From the NCBI GenBank assembly GCA_022264855.1, contig JABYQU010000057.1:124001-188000 (forward strand): DNA of 64,000 nt, in the 5' to 3' direction. The stretch comes from Lenzites betulinus. Its lineage: Eukaryota; Basidiomycota; Agaricomycetes; Polyporales; Polyporaceae. Positions 21,108 through 31,320 of the stretch are shown here, in pieces (the stretch's first letter is position 1; the number at the start of each line of letters is the position of its first letter). The position numbers and the translations under genes were made by a program. The notes beneath the pieces were generated by a model. It did not search any database. It had not been told where the DNA came from and worked only from the letters and a program-made list of their open reading frames with translations.

Positions 21108-24100
21108 ATGGATGTGAGCTATAATGCAGCGATCTGGTGGAAAACGCGTTCTGATCGCAAAATCATAGCCTAATTTCGTGCAGAACCTGCACAACCTCCT
21201 TGTTCAATCAACTTCGAACGATACCGTGCAGCTTAAGGCGGTGAGTGCTCTCCTTTCATCCGATCGTGGTTGGGCAACGAAAATTGACAAATGGGTGAAC
21301 CTAGGCGACTGCCCAACTTAATCGCGAGTTCTACAAGGACCCGGCATGCATTGCTGCGCTCGCGAGCATCATCGCGAGCTCGCCGGAGCAAGCGGTAAGC
21401 ATCCCGATTCCCCCGACTTCCCTACGCGCCCTGTATGCGGGCGTATCCCGGACTTCTTCACGATGCTCCGGGTAGATCTAATTGTGAGCTGTGCAGGTCC
21501 GTCAACTCGCGGCCGTCGAGCTCCGGAAACGCGTTTCTCAAAACAGTGGAGACCTCTGGCTCCAGCTTGCCGGCGAGCAGCGTGAGCAGATCAAGGAGAA
21601 GCTGCCCGAGCTTGTTCTCGCGGAAACGAAGTTCGTCCATGAGCGATTCTAGCTGCTGATCGTATTAATGTTGACGCCCCGGCAGCAACCTCGTCCGCCA
21701 CTCTACCGCGCGCGTGATTGCCGCGATCGCATACATCGAAATGCCCGTCGGCACATGGCCTCAACTGCTCCCTTACCTCGAACAGACATGTATCTCGCCC
21801 CAGGCCGCGCACCGAGACGTCGGCATCTACATTCTGTACACCGTCCTTGAGAACATCGTCGATGGCTTCGAGTCGCATCTACAGAGCCTCTTCAAGCTCT
21901 TTGCCGGCCTCCTGAACGACCCGGAGAGCACCGAAGTTCGCATTACGACCGTCAAGTAAGTCTGGTGAAGTCACCTCTATGCGTACTGTACTCAACGACT
22001 GTTGTGTAGGGCTCTTGGTGTTGTCGCGCAATATATCGACTCAGACGACAAAGTTGATATCGTAAGTACATATATGTCGTTCGCTGATAACTTGCTCACA
22101 TCTATCAGAAATCATTCCAAGATCTCCTTCCTGGGATGATCCAGGTCATCGGTCAGAGTGTTGAAAGTGGTAACGAGACGGGTGCCCGCCAACTTTTCGA
22201 CGTCCTCGAGACCCTCCTTATCCTCGAGGTTCCCCTCCTTGGCCAGCATATTCCCCAGCTTGCGCAGTTCTTGCTCCAGTGTGGTTCCAACCACAACTAC
22301 GACCCGGAGCTCCGTGTGCTCGCCCTTAACGCGCTTAACTGGACAGTGCAATAGTATGTCTATTTCTTGCTTCCTGTGGCGCATTCTTACATTTGAAATT
22401 CACTTGCAGCAAAAAGTCTAAGGTCCAGTCTCATAACCTTGCCGCCCCCATCCTCGAGGGCCTCATGCCGATTACCACGGAAGAGGAGCCGGAAGACATC
22501 GACGACGATGCCCCCTCGCGATCTGCCCTACGCATCATCGACTGTCTCGCGACCAGCCTCCCCCCAACCCAGGTGTTCCCTGTCCTCCGCCAACTCATTC
22601 AGCAGTATTTCTCTTCGGCCGACGCGGCTCACCGCCGGGGCGCGATGCTCGCGCTTGGCGTCTCTGTCGAGGGCTGCAGCGAGTTCATGACGCCCCTCAT
22701 GGCCCAGGTATGGCCCATCATCGAGGCTGGTCTGCAGGACCAGGACGGCACCGTCCGCAAGGCGAGCTGTGTCGCCGTCAGCTGCCTGTGCGAGTGGCTC
22801 GAGGAGGAGTGTGCGGCGAGGCACGCGTCTCTCGTCCCCACGATCATGCAGCTGGTGAACGACCCGATCACGCAGCGCTCGGCGTGCACTGCGCTCGACG
22901 CCCTCCTGGAGATCATGCACGACGTGATCGACCAGTACCTCAACCTCATCATGGAGCGGCTCGTCGGCCTGCTCGACACCGCGCCCATCCCCGTCAAGTC
23001 CGTGGTCATTGGCGCGATCGGCAGCGCTGCACACGCGTCGAAGGAGAAGTTCCTCCCGTACTTCGCGCCGTCGATGAACCGCTTCAAGCACTTCCTCGTG
23101 CTCACTGGGGAGGGCGAGGAGCAGGAGCTCCGCGGCATCACCATGGACGCCGTCGGCACGTTCGCGGAGGCGGTCGGCAAGGATGTCTTCAAGCCCTACT
23201 TCGCGGACATGATGCAGCAGGGCTTTGCGGGCATCGAGCTCGGCAGCGCGCGCCTCCGTGAATGCAGCTTCCTCTTCTTTGGTGTCATGTCGCGCGTGTT
23301 TGGCGAGGACTTTGCGCCCTACCTCCCGAACGTCGTCCCCGCGCTCATCGCGAGCTGCAAGCAGGCGGAGCACGGCGAAGAGGAGCGCTCCGCGGTCACC
23401 AGCGCCGAGATCGCGGCCAGCTTCGCGTCTGGCCTCTCCCCCGCGAACGCCATCGCGGTGATGGACGAAGTCGACGTCGACGGCAACATCGAGGATTCGC
23501 TCGACATGGACAAGCTCCTCGACGTGAACAGCACGATCTGCATCGAGAAGGAGATCGCGGCGGACACGATTGGCACGATCTTCGCCGCGACGACGGGCCA
23601 CTTCCTGCCGTACGTCGAGCAGTGCACAATCGAGCTCATCTCCCTCCTCCCGCACTACTACGACGGCATCCGGAAGAGCGCCACAGACTCGCTCCTCGAG
23701 ATCATCCGCACGTTCTACGCCCTCAGCGAACCTCAGGAATGGGTCCCTGGCTTCACGGTATGCATCCGGTACCAGCTGGTTATCCGTGTTTTCGCTAATT
23801 GAGTCGTGTAGAACGTCGTTCCTCTCGACGCGCGCGTCAGGGAGCTCATTGGCCACATTATTCCCGCTCTGCTCGAGATGTTCGAGTCTGAGGACAACAA
23901 GTACGTGCCGTTCGCTCTGTCTCACCTTGATCTATTTCCACTATTGGATGAGTTTTACGCTTTTCATTTCGACCCCTCATGGGCGAATGAGATGTATCAT
24001 TTCCTTCCTTCTGACATACTCCTCTTCTCCCTTCGTAAATTGATCAATCACGATGGCTGACTCTGGGACCGTTTACAGGAAGGTCGTTTCCAGCCTTTGC

Positions 24101-25129
24101 GTCGGTCTCGCCGAGACCATCACCAAGTTGGGGCCCGGATTCTTGGAAGGCCGTAAGTCTACCACTGTCTTAGATTGAGCAGTGCATGTCACTCATCGTC
24201 CCGCATAGGCCTAGAACACTTCGCGACCATTGCCGTCCAGGTACTCGAGCAGAAGGCCATCTGCCAGCAGGATCCTGATCAGGATGAGTCTGAGGACGCG
24301 CCCGAGGACTCTGCAGAGTACGACTCCATCCTTGTCTCGTCCGCTGGTGACCTGGTCGCCTCGCTTGCCACCGCTCTCGATGGCGACTTTGCGAGTGGCT
24401 TCGAGAAGTTCTTCCCTTTGATTTCGAAGTACTACGTGAGTGTCTGCGTGGATGCTATTATATGTACATGTTCTAACATTGCCACAGAAAAAGAGCCGGT
24501 CGCTCAGCGATCGCTCCTCTGCTATCGGGTGTCTCTCTGAGATCATTGGTGGCATGAAGGAGGCCATCACCCCCTGGACCGAACCCCTGATGGAGCTCTT
24601 CTACCGCGCACTGAGCGATGAGGAGTCCGAAGTCCAGTGCAACGCTGCCTTTGCCTCCGGTCTGCTCATCGAGCACTCCACCATGGACCTCTCTCCCCAA
24701 TACCTCCACCTCCTGACCGCCCTCCGCCCGCTCTTCGTCGTCGCACCCGACTCGCCGTCCGCGAAGCTGAACGCGCGCGACAACGCCGTGGGCGCCGTCG
24801 GCCGCATGCTCGTCAAGAACACCGCGGCGATGCCGCTCGACCAGGTCCTGCCCGTGTTCTTCGACGCGCTCCCGCTGGGCAACGACTTCCTCGAGAACCG
24901 GCCCGTGTTCCGCGCGATCTTCCACCTCTTCAAGACGCAGCCCGCGGTGCTCGCGCCGTACCTCGACAAGCTCCTGCACGTGTTCGCGTTCGTGCTCGAC
25001 CCCACCGGGCCCGACCAGGTCGGCGACGAGATCCGCGCGGAGCTCATCGGCCTCATCGGCGTGCTGAACCGCGAGGAGCCCGCGAAGGTGCAGGCCGCGG
25101 GGCTGACCGCGTTCGTGCCCGGCCAGTAG
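21108..25129 (+). CDS. KAP123: Importin beta-4 / karyopherin KAP123
   Basis: HEAT-repeat nuclear import receptor carrying ribosomal proteins and histones through the nuclear pore with RanGTP. A tiny first exon (ATGGAT, 21108-21113) is spliced to NLHNLLVQSTSNDTVQLKA, the usual start of this family. Then come PACIAALASIIASSPEQAVRQLAAVELRKRV (importin-N-like region), GTWPQLLPYLEQ, LGVVAQYIDSDDKV, and a long exon (22411-23759) with HEAT repeats such as DQDGTVRKASCVAVS and PVKSVVIGAIGSAAHASKEK. Downstream exons hold an acidic loop (DPDQDESEDAPEDSAEYDS) and the conserved LSDRSSAIGCLSEIIGGMK. It ends AAGLTAFVPGQ. About ten short introns. Length is about 1080-1090 residues, normal for KAP123. Housekeeping gene, intact. 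Confidence 0.93.
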
Positions 25130-25735
25130 GCGGCAGGCGCCGCGCAGATGCAAGAGAAAAAGACGTAGACGGTTATACGAAAGATGAAGAGAAGAAGTTG
25201 GAATGTCAATGTTGTTGTGTTCTCTCCTCGCCAGCCACCCCGGGTCCGCCGCCTGTTTCCTTCCATGATGATGATTAATGTTGTGCAATGCTATCGGATC
25301 CTCGATTCACGCCCCCTCTACGACCCCGCTTTCCCCGCCCCCGCCGCCCCCTCTCTCTTCCCCTTCCTCTCTTCCCCTTCCTCTTTTGCGCCCCTTACAT
25401 ACGGTACCTGTCTCCTACCTGCACATTAGTACTGATGCATCTAGACTATGTTGATTCTGGTTTCTCTGGTTCAATACCCACATCGCAAGTTCGCACCCAC
25501 ACTTTGCGAGCTACGCGCTCCGGTCTAAAGCCCTGTGTGCGTTTGCTCGAGATCAGGCGGACAGCACAGGACGGGGCCACAGAGTCAGATCATTGAAATC
25601 GAGTATGGGTACAGCAGCTCTATCATCGTAAAGTGAGAGCAATCCAGTAGAGATATGATACATGCAAGTTATTAGACAACAAACGAGAGCAAAGCAGAAT
25701 ACAAGGCGGAAATGAGGGCTAAGGCAGCGGGGATA
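25130..25735. other. Convergent intergenic region
   Basis: About 600 bp between the importin stop and the stop of paralogue C; 3' UTRs of both genes are expected. It contains a C/T-rich stretch at about 25310-25400. Nothing else recognised. Confidence 0.5.
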
Positions 25736-26831
25736 TCAGACGTATTGTGGAAGCTCGAGCATGTCGACGTTGGGCTTGGGTGGCTCAGGACGGCGCCGCA
25801 TAGGAACAATGAACTGCACGTCCTTGTGTCCCGGGCGTTGCAACGTGCACAGCTGGCCATCTCGCAACACGAACTTCTCCGCCCCAGGGCGCATGTCTTT
25901 CGGCGCAACGCCGAACGAGCGTTCGAGAGACTGGATCCCGACCGTCGGGGCGAACCCGACCGGGATTGTCGGCCCAGGTCCGGCGAGTAGGTTGAACTTG
26001 AACGGCGAGTTGACCGGTTTACCCGTGGCTGAGAGCACGAAGTCGAGACAGTATTCGCTCGCGGCCTTCGAACCGGGGAAGAGACGTATGGAGTACTCGC
26101 TGTTAGGCAGAGGGCGGATGAACACGCCTGGATCACCGGGGCGAGGTTTCAGCTGCAAAAACGTGTCAGAACAAATCATAGTACAAAGACGCAAGGGCAC
26201 TCGCACCCCCGTGATGTCCGGTTCCGTGTCCAGGACTTTCGTAGCACTCCGTAGGACAGACTCGCGAGTTCCTCTCCGCACAGTTATCGAGGTCTTCATT
26301 TCCTTCTCCAGGAACTGCGTGATGCCCTCCAACGAGGCGACCCCTTTGTAACTGCCGCCGCTGAGAACAAGGATCTCAAAGTCGTTCTTCGGCGTGTAGT
26401 AGGGATATAGTTGGTTGACTGTCTCGAGGTAAACGTCGCGTAGAGTCTCTCGTGAGGACCACATCGGTGTAGTTCTGGCGGGAGTCGAGGTGGAGGGCAA
26501 TGTAGATGGCCCAGCCAGGGTGTTTGAAAGAGCATCCTCGATGTCCTTGAGGCGCTTTGTTTTGCCTTCAACACGTCCCTTCGCAACCGAAACCTATACG
26601 CAGGAGATATTAGCATCATAGTGATACGGAAGCGTATATTTGAACAGAACAAGTGTTACCTTGCGGCGATATGGGGCGGTAGAGGAGGAAGGATCATGTT
26701 TGGGTCGCGCCTCCAAGTCGTACGGCTGGTGGCGTTTCGCATTCTAGGTAGAGGTAGATAGGTATAAAGAATGGCAGCTATATGTATTGACGTACCTCGA
26801 CGGTACAGACGCGTTTAGTGATAAGCATCAT
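25736..26831 (-). CDS. Uncharacterised protein, paralogous family member C
   Basis: Closest relative of member A and the best-preserved copy. Four exons, all joined in phase 0: 26796-26831, 26660-26743, 26207-26593 and 25736-26152, giving 307 residues. It starts MMLITKRVCTVE, then a basic exon 2 (NAKRHQPYDLEARPK), then GKTKRLKDIEDAL, ETLRDVYLETVNQLYPYY, FEILVLSGGSYKGVASLEGI and DITG. After the conserved 54-bp intron it reads LKPRPGDPGVFIRPLPN, EYCLDFVLSATGKPVNSPF, VGIQSLERSFGVAPKDM and RPGAEKFVLRDGQLCTLQR. No signal peptide, membrane segment or known catalytic motif was found. The very high similarity of the last exon to member A, compared with lower similarity at the N-terminus, shows where constraint (or conversion) acts. 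Confidence 0.78.
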
Positions 26832-28038
26832 CGTCAAGGGATATGTTAGAGCAAGAACGCAGAGTGGATGTGGCTGAGGATCCCATACTAACAGTTCTGA
26901 GTGACATAACACGGCTACCCAGTCCGATCACGCGTCGATGACTAAGCAAATAGGCGCCGCATCATGAACGATTGTACATGTCCCTTGCACAACTCATAAC
27001 GCCCAGTGAGAACCCTCCCGGTTTGGAATGTATTAGGTCGTATGAATTCGTTACAGATCGTACTAGATCGTAGAAACTCGGTTTATTCGGGCTGGTCGCG
27101 CAGTTTAAGCGCTGACCGCCCCCGTTTTCCCCGCTTGTTCCCTGACATAGACATGTCAGTACATGTCAGTGACGATAGCGAAACTCATTGATCGACATGA
27201 CATTAATATGGTGTCCCAATAGCTTGTATAGGCCAGATATTTGTACATGTCTAGCTTATACGCTTGTCGCGTGCTCGTCGTCGCTCTACTCGTCCTCCGG
27301 CCGTGGGAATTGTGATATCACTTTCCCTCAATCACTTAGGTTGAAATCAACTTGAACATTTTCTCTCCACCACCATCTCCTCTCTCCACCTCTGTTGTAA
27401 ACCACCGCCTGCCTGATTGTATTCACTCTTAAAATGTGCAGCTCAGCTATCCCAGTGACACTCTCACCAGCCTACTCTCCTCTTGCACCTACCTACCAGA
27501 TGCCCCTCTTGCGCTCTCGCTCGCACTGGTCCTTTGTCGTCCCCGCTGCTGCTCTGCGCTTGCACCCTTCTGCCCACCTCGCACTGTGGGGCCTCTAGCA
27601 TTGCTCTCTGCATTAACTACACCTGCCAAACAATGCACTCGATTTTGGTGAGTCCACTGTTCAATGTAGATTGCTCTACGCTCCGAGTGCACCCATGGCC
27701 CGTCCCGGAAGTGTTCCAGGACTGTGCAAATGTGCTTAACCTCTAGCCTGGTGAGTTCACAGCCCCTGGCTTCATGTTGCGCACCTGCAATAGTCTCATT
27801 CTAGATTCTCATACAAAAAATGGTACGCCGCCCCCTGTACTGGGACCTTGCCTTCCTCGCACTGATAATCACCTTTGCTCACATAGAACTGGATGGGAGA
27901 CTTGGCCAGTATGGTGTGTGCAGGATGGCTGCAATATGGCTGATTATTCTGGTTCTGTGCGTCCACAGGAGCCGCCAAGCCTGCATGGTAAGTAATGGGT
28001 ACCAGGTGCTCCTTTTGTGCCAATCAGCGTGAGGTTTT
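26832..28038. other. Intergenic region left of the gypsy element
   Basis: About 1.2 kb. It has a CT-rich stretch with several GTGAG- and CAG-like signals (27350-27830) that could belong to a small spliced transcript, but no protein family was recognised. It provides the left flank of the Ty3/gypsy insertion. Confidence 0.4.
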
Positions 28039-28282
28039 TGTAACGGGTACGGGCGGATGGGATAGACGCCCGACAAGCGCTAAGCCATCGGGCATGCATT
28101 GCATGACCCGATGGTAGAGCGTATGGACTTAGGCTTGGCGATCGGACGGTGGCTTGGTACTGTACAGTAGGTACGGTAACACGCCCGCGGGCCGATGATG
28201 TACGATACGCTTTTACACTACGAACAACCATAGCTTGACCCAGTCAACTACTCGGGTGTGACCTGCGTGCGTATCTATTACA
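28039..28282 (+). repeat. 5' LTR of the gypsy element
   Basis: 244 bp, TGTAA...TTACA ends, identical by eye to 37935-38178. It holds a nearly perfect 14-bp inverted repeat at 28085-28114 and a TACTGTACAGTA palindrome near 28160. Confidence 0.93.
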
Positions 28283-28362
28283 CTTTTTTTGACTTTGAGC
28301 ATACGCGTTCTAGCCGACAGGGCTACTATCCGTACATCAACGCCAGAAGCTTTGGGAATCCC

Positions 28363-31320
28363 ATGTATTCGGATCCCCCGCCCGGATCAGGCACTCCACC
28401 TGCTCCGTACGGGGTGGGAGGGTCTCAGATTGAGCCCCCCACCCGCGTTGCTCCCGTTCCTGGGTTGGAACCGGAAGTGAGACCTGGTGGATACCCGGTG
28501 ATCAATGATCCCGAGTATGCACCACCGATGGACAGCTTCCAGACGGCCCGATCTGATAGACTGGGACTGGAAGGAGCGTTTCCATCTAGAACTAGTACCG
28601 GTATGTCCAATGGACCCCGAGTACAAACTACCCCCCCTTCTCCAACGCCCCGTAGATCAGGTCCGGTGACCCGGAATAGCGAACGAAGGACAGATAGTGT
28701 GGGGGTGGAACTTATCCCGGGTAACCGGTCTACGAGTCCATCGCTGTACCCAAGATCAGCGAGCTGGCGACCGGGTCCGCCAATGGCGGCTCCGGCTGCC
28801 CGGCTTCCCCGGGCATCTCCGTTCGATCCAGCTGCCACATCTACGCCGCGGCCCGACACTCATGGGGCGACGGAGGACATTCCAGACCCTAGGCACCAAT
28901 GGTACCTGAGGGCTGCGGCTCACAATAATCAGCTGGAGATGGACGCGAAGGCCCTCAATGAGTTGGCTCAGCGGGGACAAAACTTTGTCTTGGAATACAT
29001 CAATGATGTAACCGCCATGCAATCCCGATTGAATCGGGCCCTAGGCGACAACGCGCAAACCATTCGCGATATCCATGAGGAGATGTCACTAGGCCAATAT
29101 CCTGCGGACAGGGGACAAAACTATACGCCGGTCCAACGGCCGTCAATGACGCCACTTGGACCCCTCATCCCCGAACGGCCCATGGTCACCATTCCGACCC
29201 GGGAAACGCCTCCTCATATGATGAGGACGGGACATGGCGAACTCCGCCGAGAGCGGAGTGAACCGGGAATCGGAGTGGGTGACCGTCGGTCTATCACCAC
29301 TCGTAGCCCCTCATCCTTGGAGCCGCCCGACCGCGTCAGGTTTGCGGAAGTACCGGGGGAATTCCAGTTGTCGTCAGGGGTGCCGCCGCTGTTTGCCCTT
29401 CCCGGTTCCGGCCCTCGTCGAGGTGTCGAACACGGGATGGGCCAGTCGGTATCCACTGCTCGGCTGAACCCGCGGTACCCGCTACCCCCTTCGGCGTATG
29501 GGCTGCCGAACTCATTAGCTCCAGTGGTAAATGCTACCGACGTGGTGGCTAGTGTCGCCGCAGGAGCTGTGATGCATCAGGACGCACTATTAGTGCAGCT
29601 GTGCCGGAATATCCACTACAAAGTCGGAACGCGTCGTCCTCGGCTGCCGGAAGGAGTGAAGCAACCTAAGATCGAGAATCCCAGCAAATACAAAGGCGAG
29701 AATGATCATAAAACGTTCTACGCCTGGCTGGATGAATACTTGAGTTGGTTGCGAGCCTACAATCTCTGTGGGCCTGAAACGGATGACGACCGACTCCGGT
29801 TGACGCGCATGTTCCTCACTGGAGATGCGGAACAGTGGTTTACTCATAAGGTGGACCACCCGGCGGTGGATTATCACCCCACCTTCGAAGAAGCGATCTG
29901 TGCAATGCATCGTCGCTTTGTCCATGCCTCTTCTGCGGCCAAGGCCACCCAGGATTACGAGAACGTGAAGTACACGGCCTCCATGGGCGTGGACGGATTT
30001 GCTGCAGCTCTACTAGAGTGCGCACAAATGATGGTAGTACCGCCCGTGGAATACGACGTTGCCCGACGATTCTTGAGGGGCGTGCCATCCGAGCTGTACA
30101 ACCAGCTTGTAGGACAACGTGGACTACGCCCGGAGTTTGTGAGCTTGGAAGTCATCCTCCAGCATGCTCGACAGGTGGAGGAATCCATGGCGCTGGTCCG
30201 GGCCCGTGAGCGCGACGATCGTTCACTGAATGCGCCGCGTAGAGACGAGAAAAAAGACGAGCGGACCAGTGGTTCACCTCGTCGCGATGATCGTAGGCGG
30301 CCCCGGGAGAGTGAGGCACGTCCGCCAACTCGGGACCTTCCTCGCCCGAACGACCCAGTGCGAGTGGCGACGGGTAGCAATGCTATCGAGAGGCCGCCTC
30401 GGGGTGCGGGCACAAAAACTTGCTGGGCTTGTGGCAAGACGGGGCACTTTGCCACCGATCCAGAATGCCCCGATTATGGGAAACGGGACAGGAATGATCG
30501 AGAGCGTCGGCCGCGTACTCGACTGCACGCCCAACGGGTCCAGGATGATGGCGATGAGGCCGATGTATCGGCAGACGACGAGCCCCCTCCGGACGACTAT
30601 GACGACTGGGGTGGGTCCCAATATGCGTCTGAGCCTGACGACGACGACGAGGGCTCGGAGATCGAGCGCGCCCATGCACTCAGGGTGGTAGATGGGGAGA
30701 CTCCGTCAATGACCGAGCTCCCACCAGGGGAAGACGACTTTATGGTGCGGATGCACGCTGGTCGACTGAAGGCTGCTACGGGGACTGTAGTACCAATGGT
30801 ACATTCGGCCACTGTCCGTCGGAGGGAAGAGGATAATTCCGTGCAGCCTCGTAGGGATCGTGCGGCCCATCCCACTCTGACTGCGCTTGTCACAATCAAC
30901 GGGATGCAGGCTTATACGCTCTTCGATTCCGGCAGTACCACGGACTCCGTGTCTCCCGAGTTTGCGTTTGTGGCCAAGGCCAAACGAGTTAAACTGGATC
31001 AGCAAGTGACGCTCCAACTGGGATGCGCAGGTAGCCGATCCAAGATTAGCTATGGAACGCGTGTCCCCGTGTCCATCTGCGGAGTGCAGGAGGACCATTA
31101 CTTTGATATCGTCAACCTGGATCGCTACGACTGCATTGTGGGCACTCCATTCATGAACGCTCATGGCCTCTCCCTGGACTTTGGGGAACGGTGCATACGT
31201 GCCAATGGCAGCGTATTTCCGTCATTCTCCTATGAAGAAGACAGGGACCATCGCCAGAGTCGGCGTGACCGACCGGGAGCGAAGAGAGTGATCGGCGTCT
31301 CGCCGCCACATCAAGAGTGA
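28363..31320 (+). CDS. Gypsy Gag–protease polyprotein
   Basis: The start is taken at the first in-frame ATG after the LTR (28363); the frame is open from inside the LTR. About 985 residues. The first half is Pro-rich and low complexity. The capsid-type gag core is KYKGENDHKTFYAWLDEYL through LTGDAEQWF. A basic stretch follows, then one zinc knuckle, CWACGKTGHFATDPEC (C-x2-C-x4-H-x5-C). The aspartic protease has the active-site triad in YTLFDSGST and the flap-side block YDCIVGTPFMNAHGL. The ORF ends ...PPHQE at a UGA codon. The following codons stay open in the same frame into pol. Confidence 0.93.
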   Translation: MYSDPPPGSGTPPAPYGVGGSQIEPPTRVAPVPGLEPEVRPGGYPVINDPEYAPPMDSFQTARSDRLGLEGAFPSRTSTGMSNGPRVQTTPPSPTPRRSGPVTRNSERRTDSVGVELIPGNRSTSPSLYPRSASWRPGPPMAAPAARLPRASPFDPAATSTPRPDTHGATEDIPDPRHQWYLRAAAHNNQLEMDAKALNELAQRGQNFVLEYINDVTAMQSRLNRALGDNAQTIRDIHEEMSLGQYPADRGQNYTPVQRPSMTPLGPLIPERPMVTIPTRETPPHMMRTGHGELRRERSEPGIGVGDRRSITTRSPSSLEPPDRVRFAEVPGEFQLSSGVPPLFALPGSGPRRGVEHGMGQSVSTARLNPRYPLPPSAYGLPNSLAPVVNATDVVASVAAGAVMHQDALLVQLCRNIHYKVGTRRPRLPEGVKQPKIENPSKYKGENDHKTFYAWLDEYLSWLRAYNLCGPETDDDRLRLTRMFLTGDAEQWFTHKVDHPAVDYHPTFEEAICAMHRRFVHASSAAKATQDYENVKYTASMGVDGFAAALLECAQMMVVPPVEYDVARRFLRGVPSELYNQLVGQRGLRPEFVSLEVILQHARQVEESMALVRARERDDRSLNAPRRDEKKDERTSGSPRRDDRRRPRESEARPPTRDLPRPNDPVRVATGSNAIERPPRGAGTKTCWACGKTGHFATDPECPDYGKRDRNDRERRPRTRLHAQRVQDDGDEADVSADDEPPPDDYDDWGGSQYASEPDDDDEGSEIERAHALRVVDGETPSMTELPPGEDDFMVRMHAGRLKAATGTVVPMVHSATVRRREEDNSVQPRRDRAAHPTLTALVTINGMQAYTLFDSGSTTDSVSPEFAFVAKAKRVKLDQQVTLQLGCAGSRSKISYGTRVPVSICGVQEDHYFDIVNLDRYDCIVGTPFMNAHGLSLDFGERCIRANGSVFPSFSYEEDRDHRQSRRDRPGAKRVIGVSPPHQE

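Noticed and set aside
22528..23925. 465-codon minus-strand ORF opposite importin
   Set aside because: Antisense shadow of the GC-rich importin exon; the plus strand has clear HEAT-repeat coding and splice sites.
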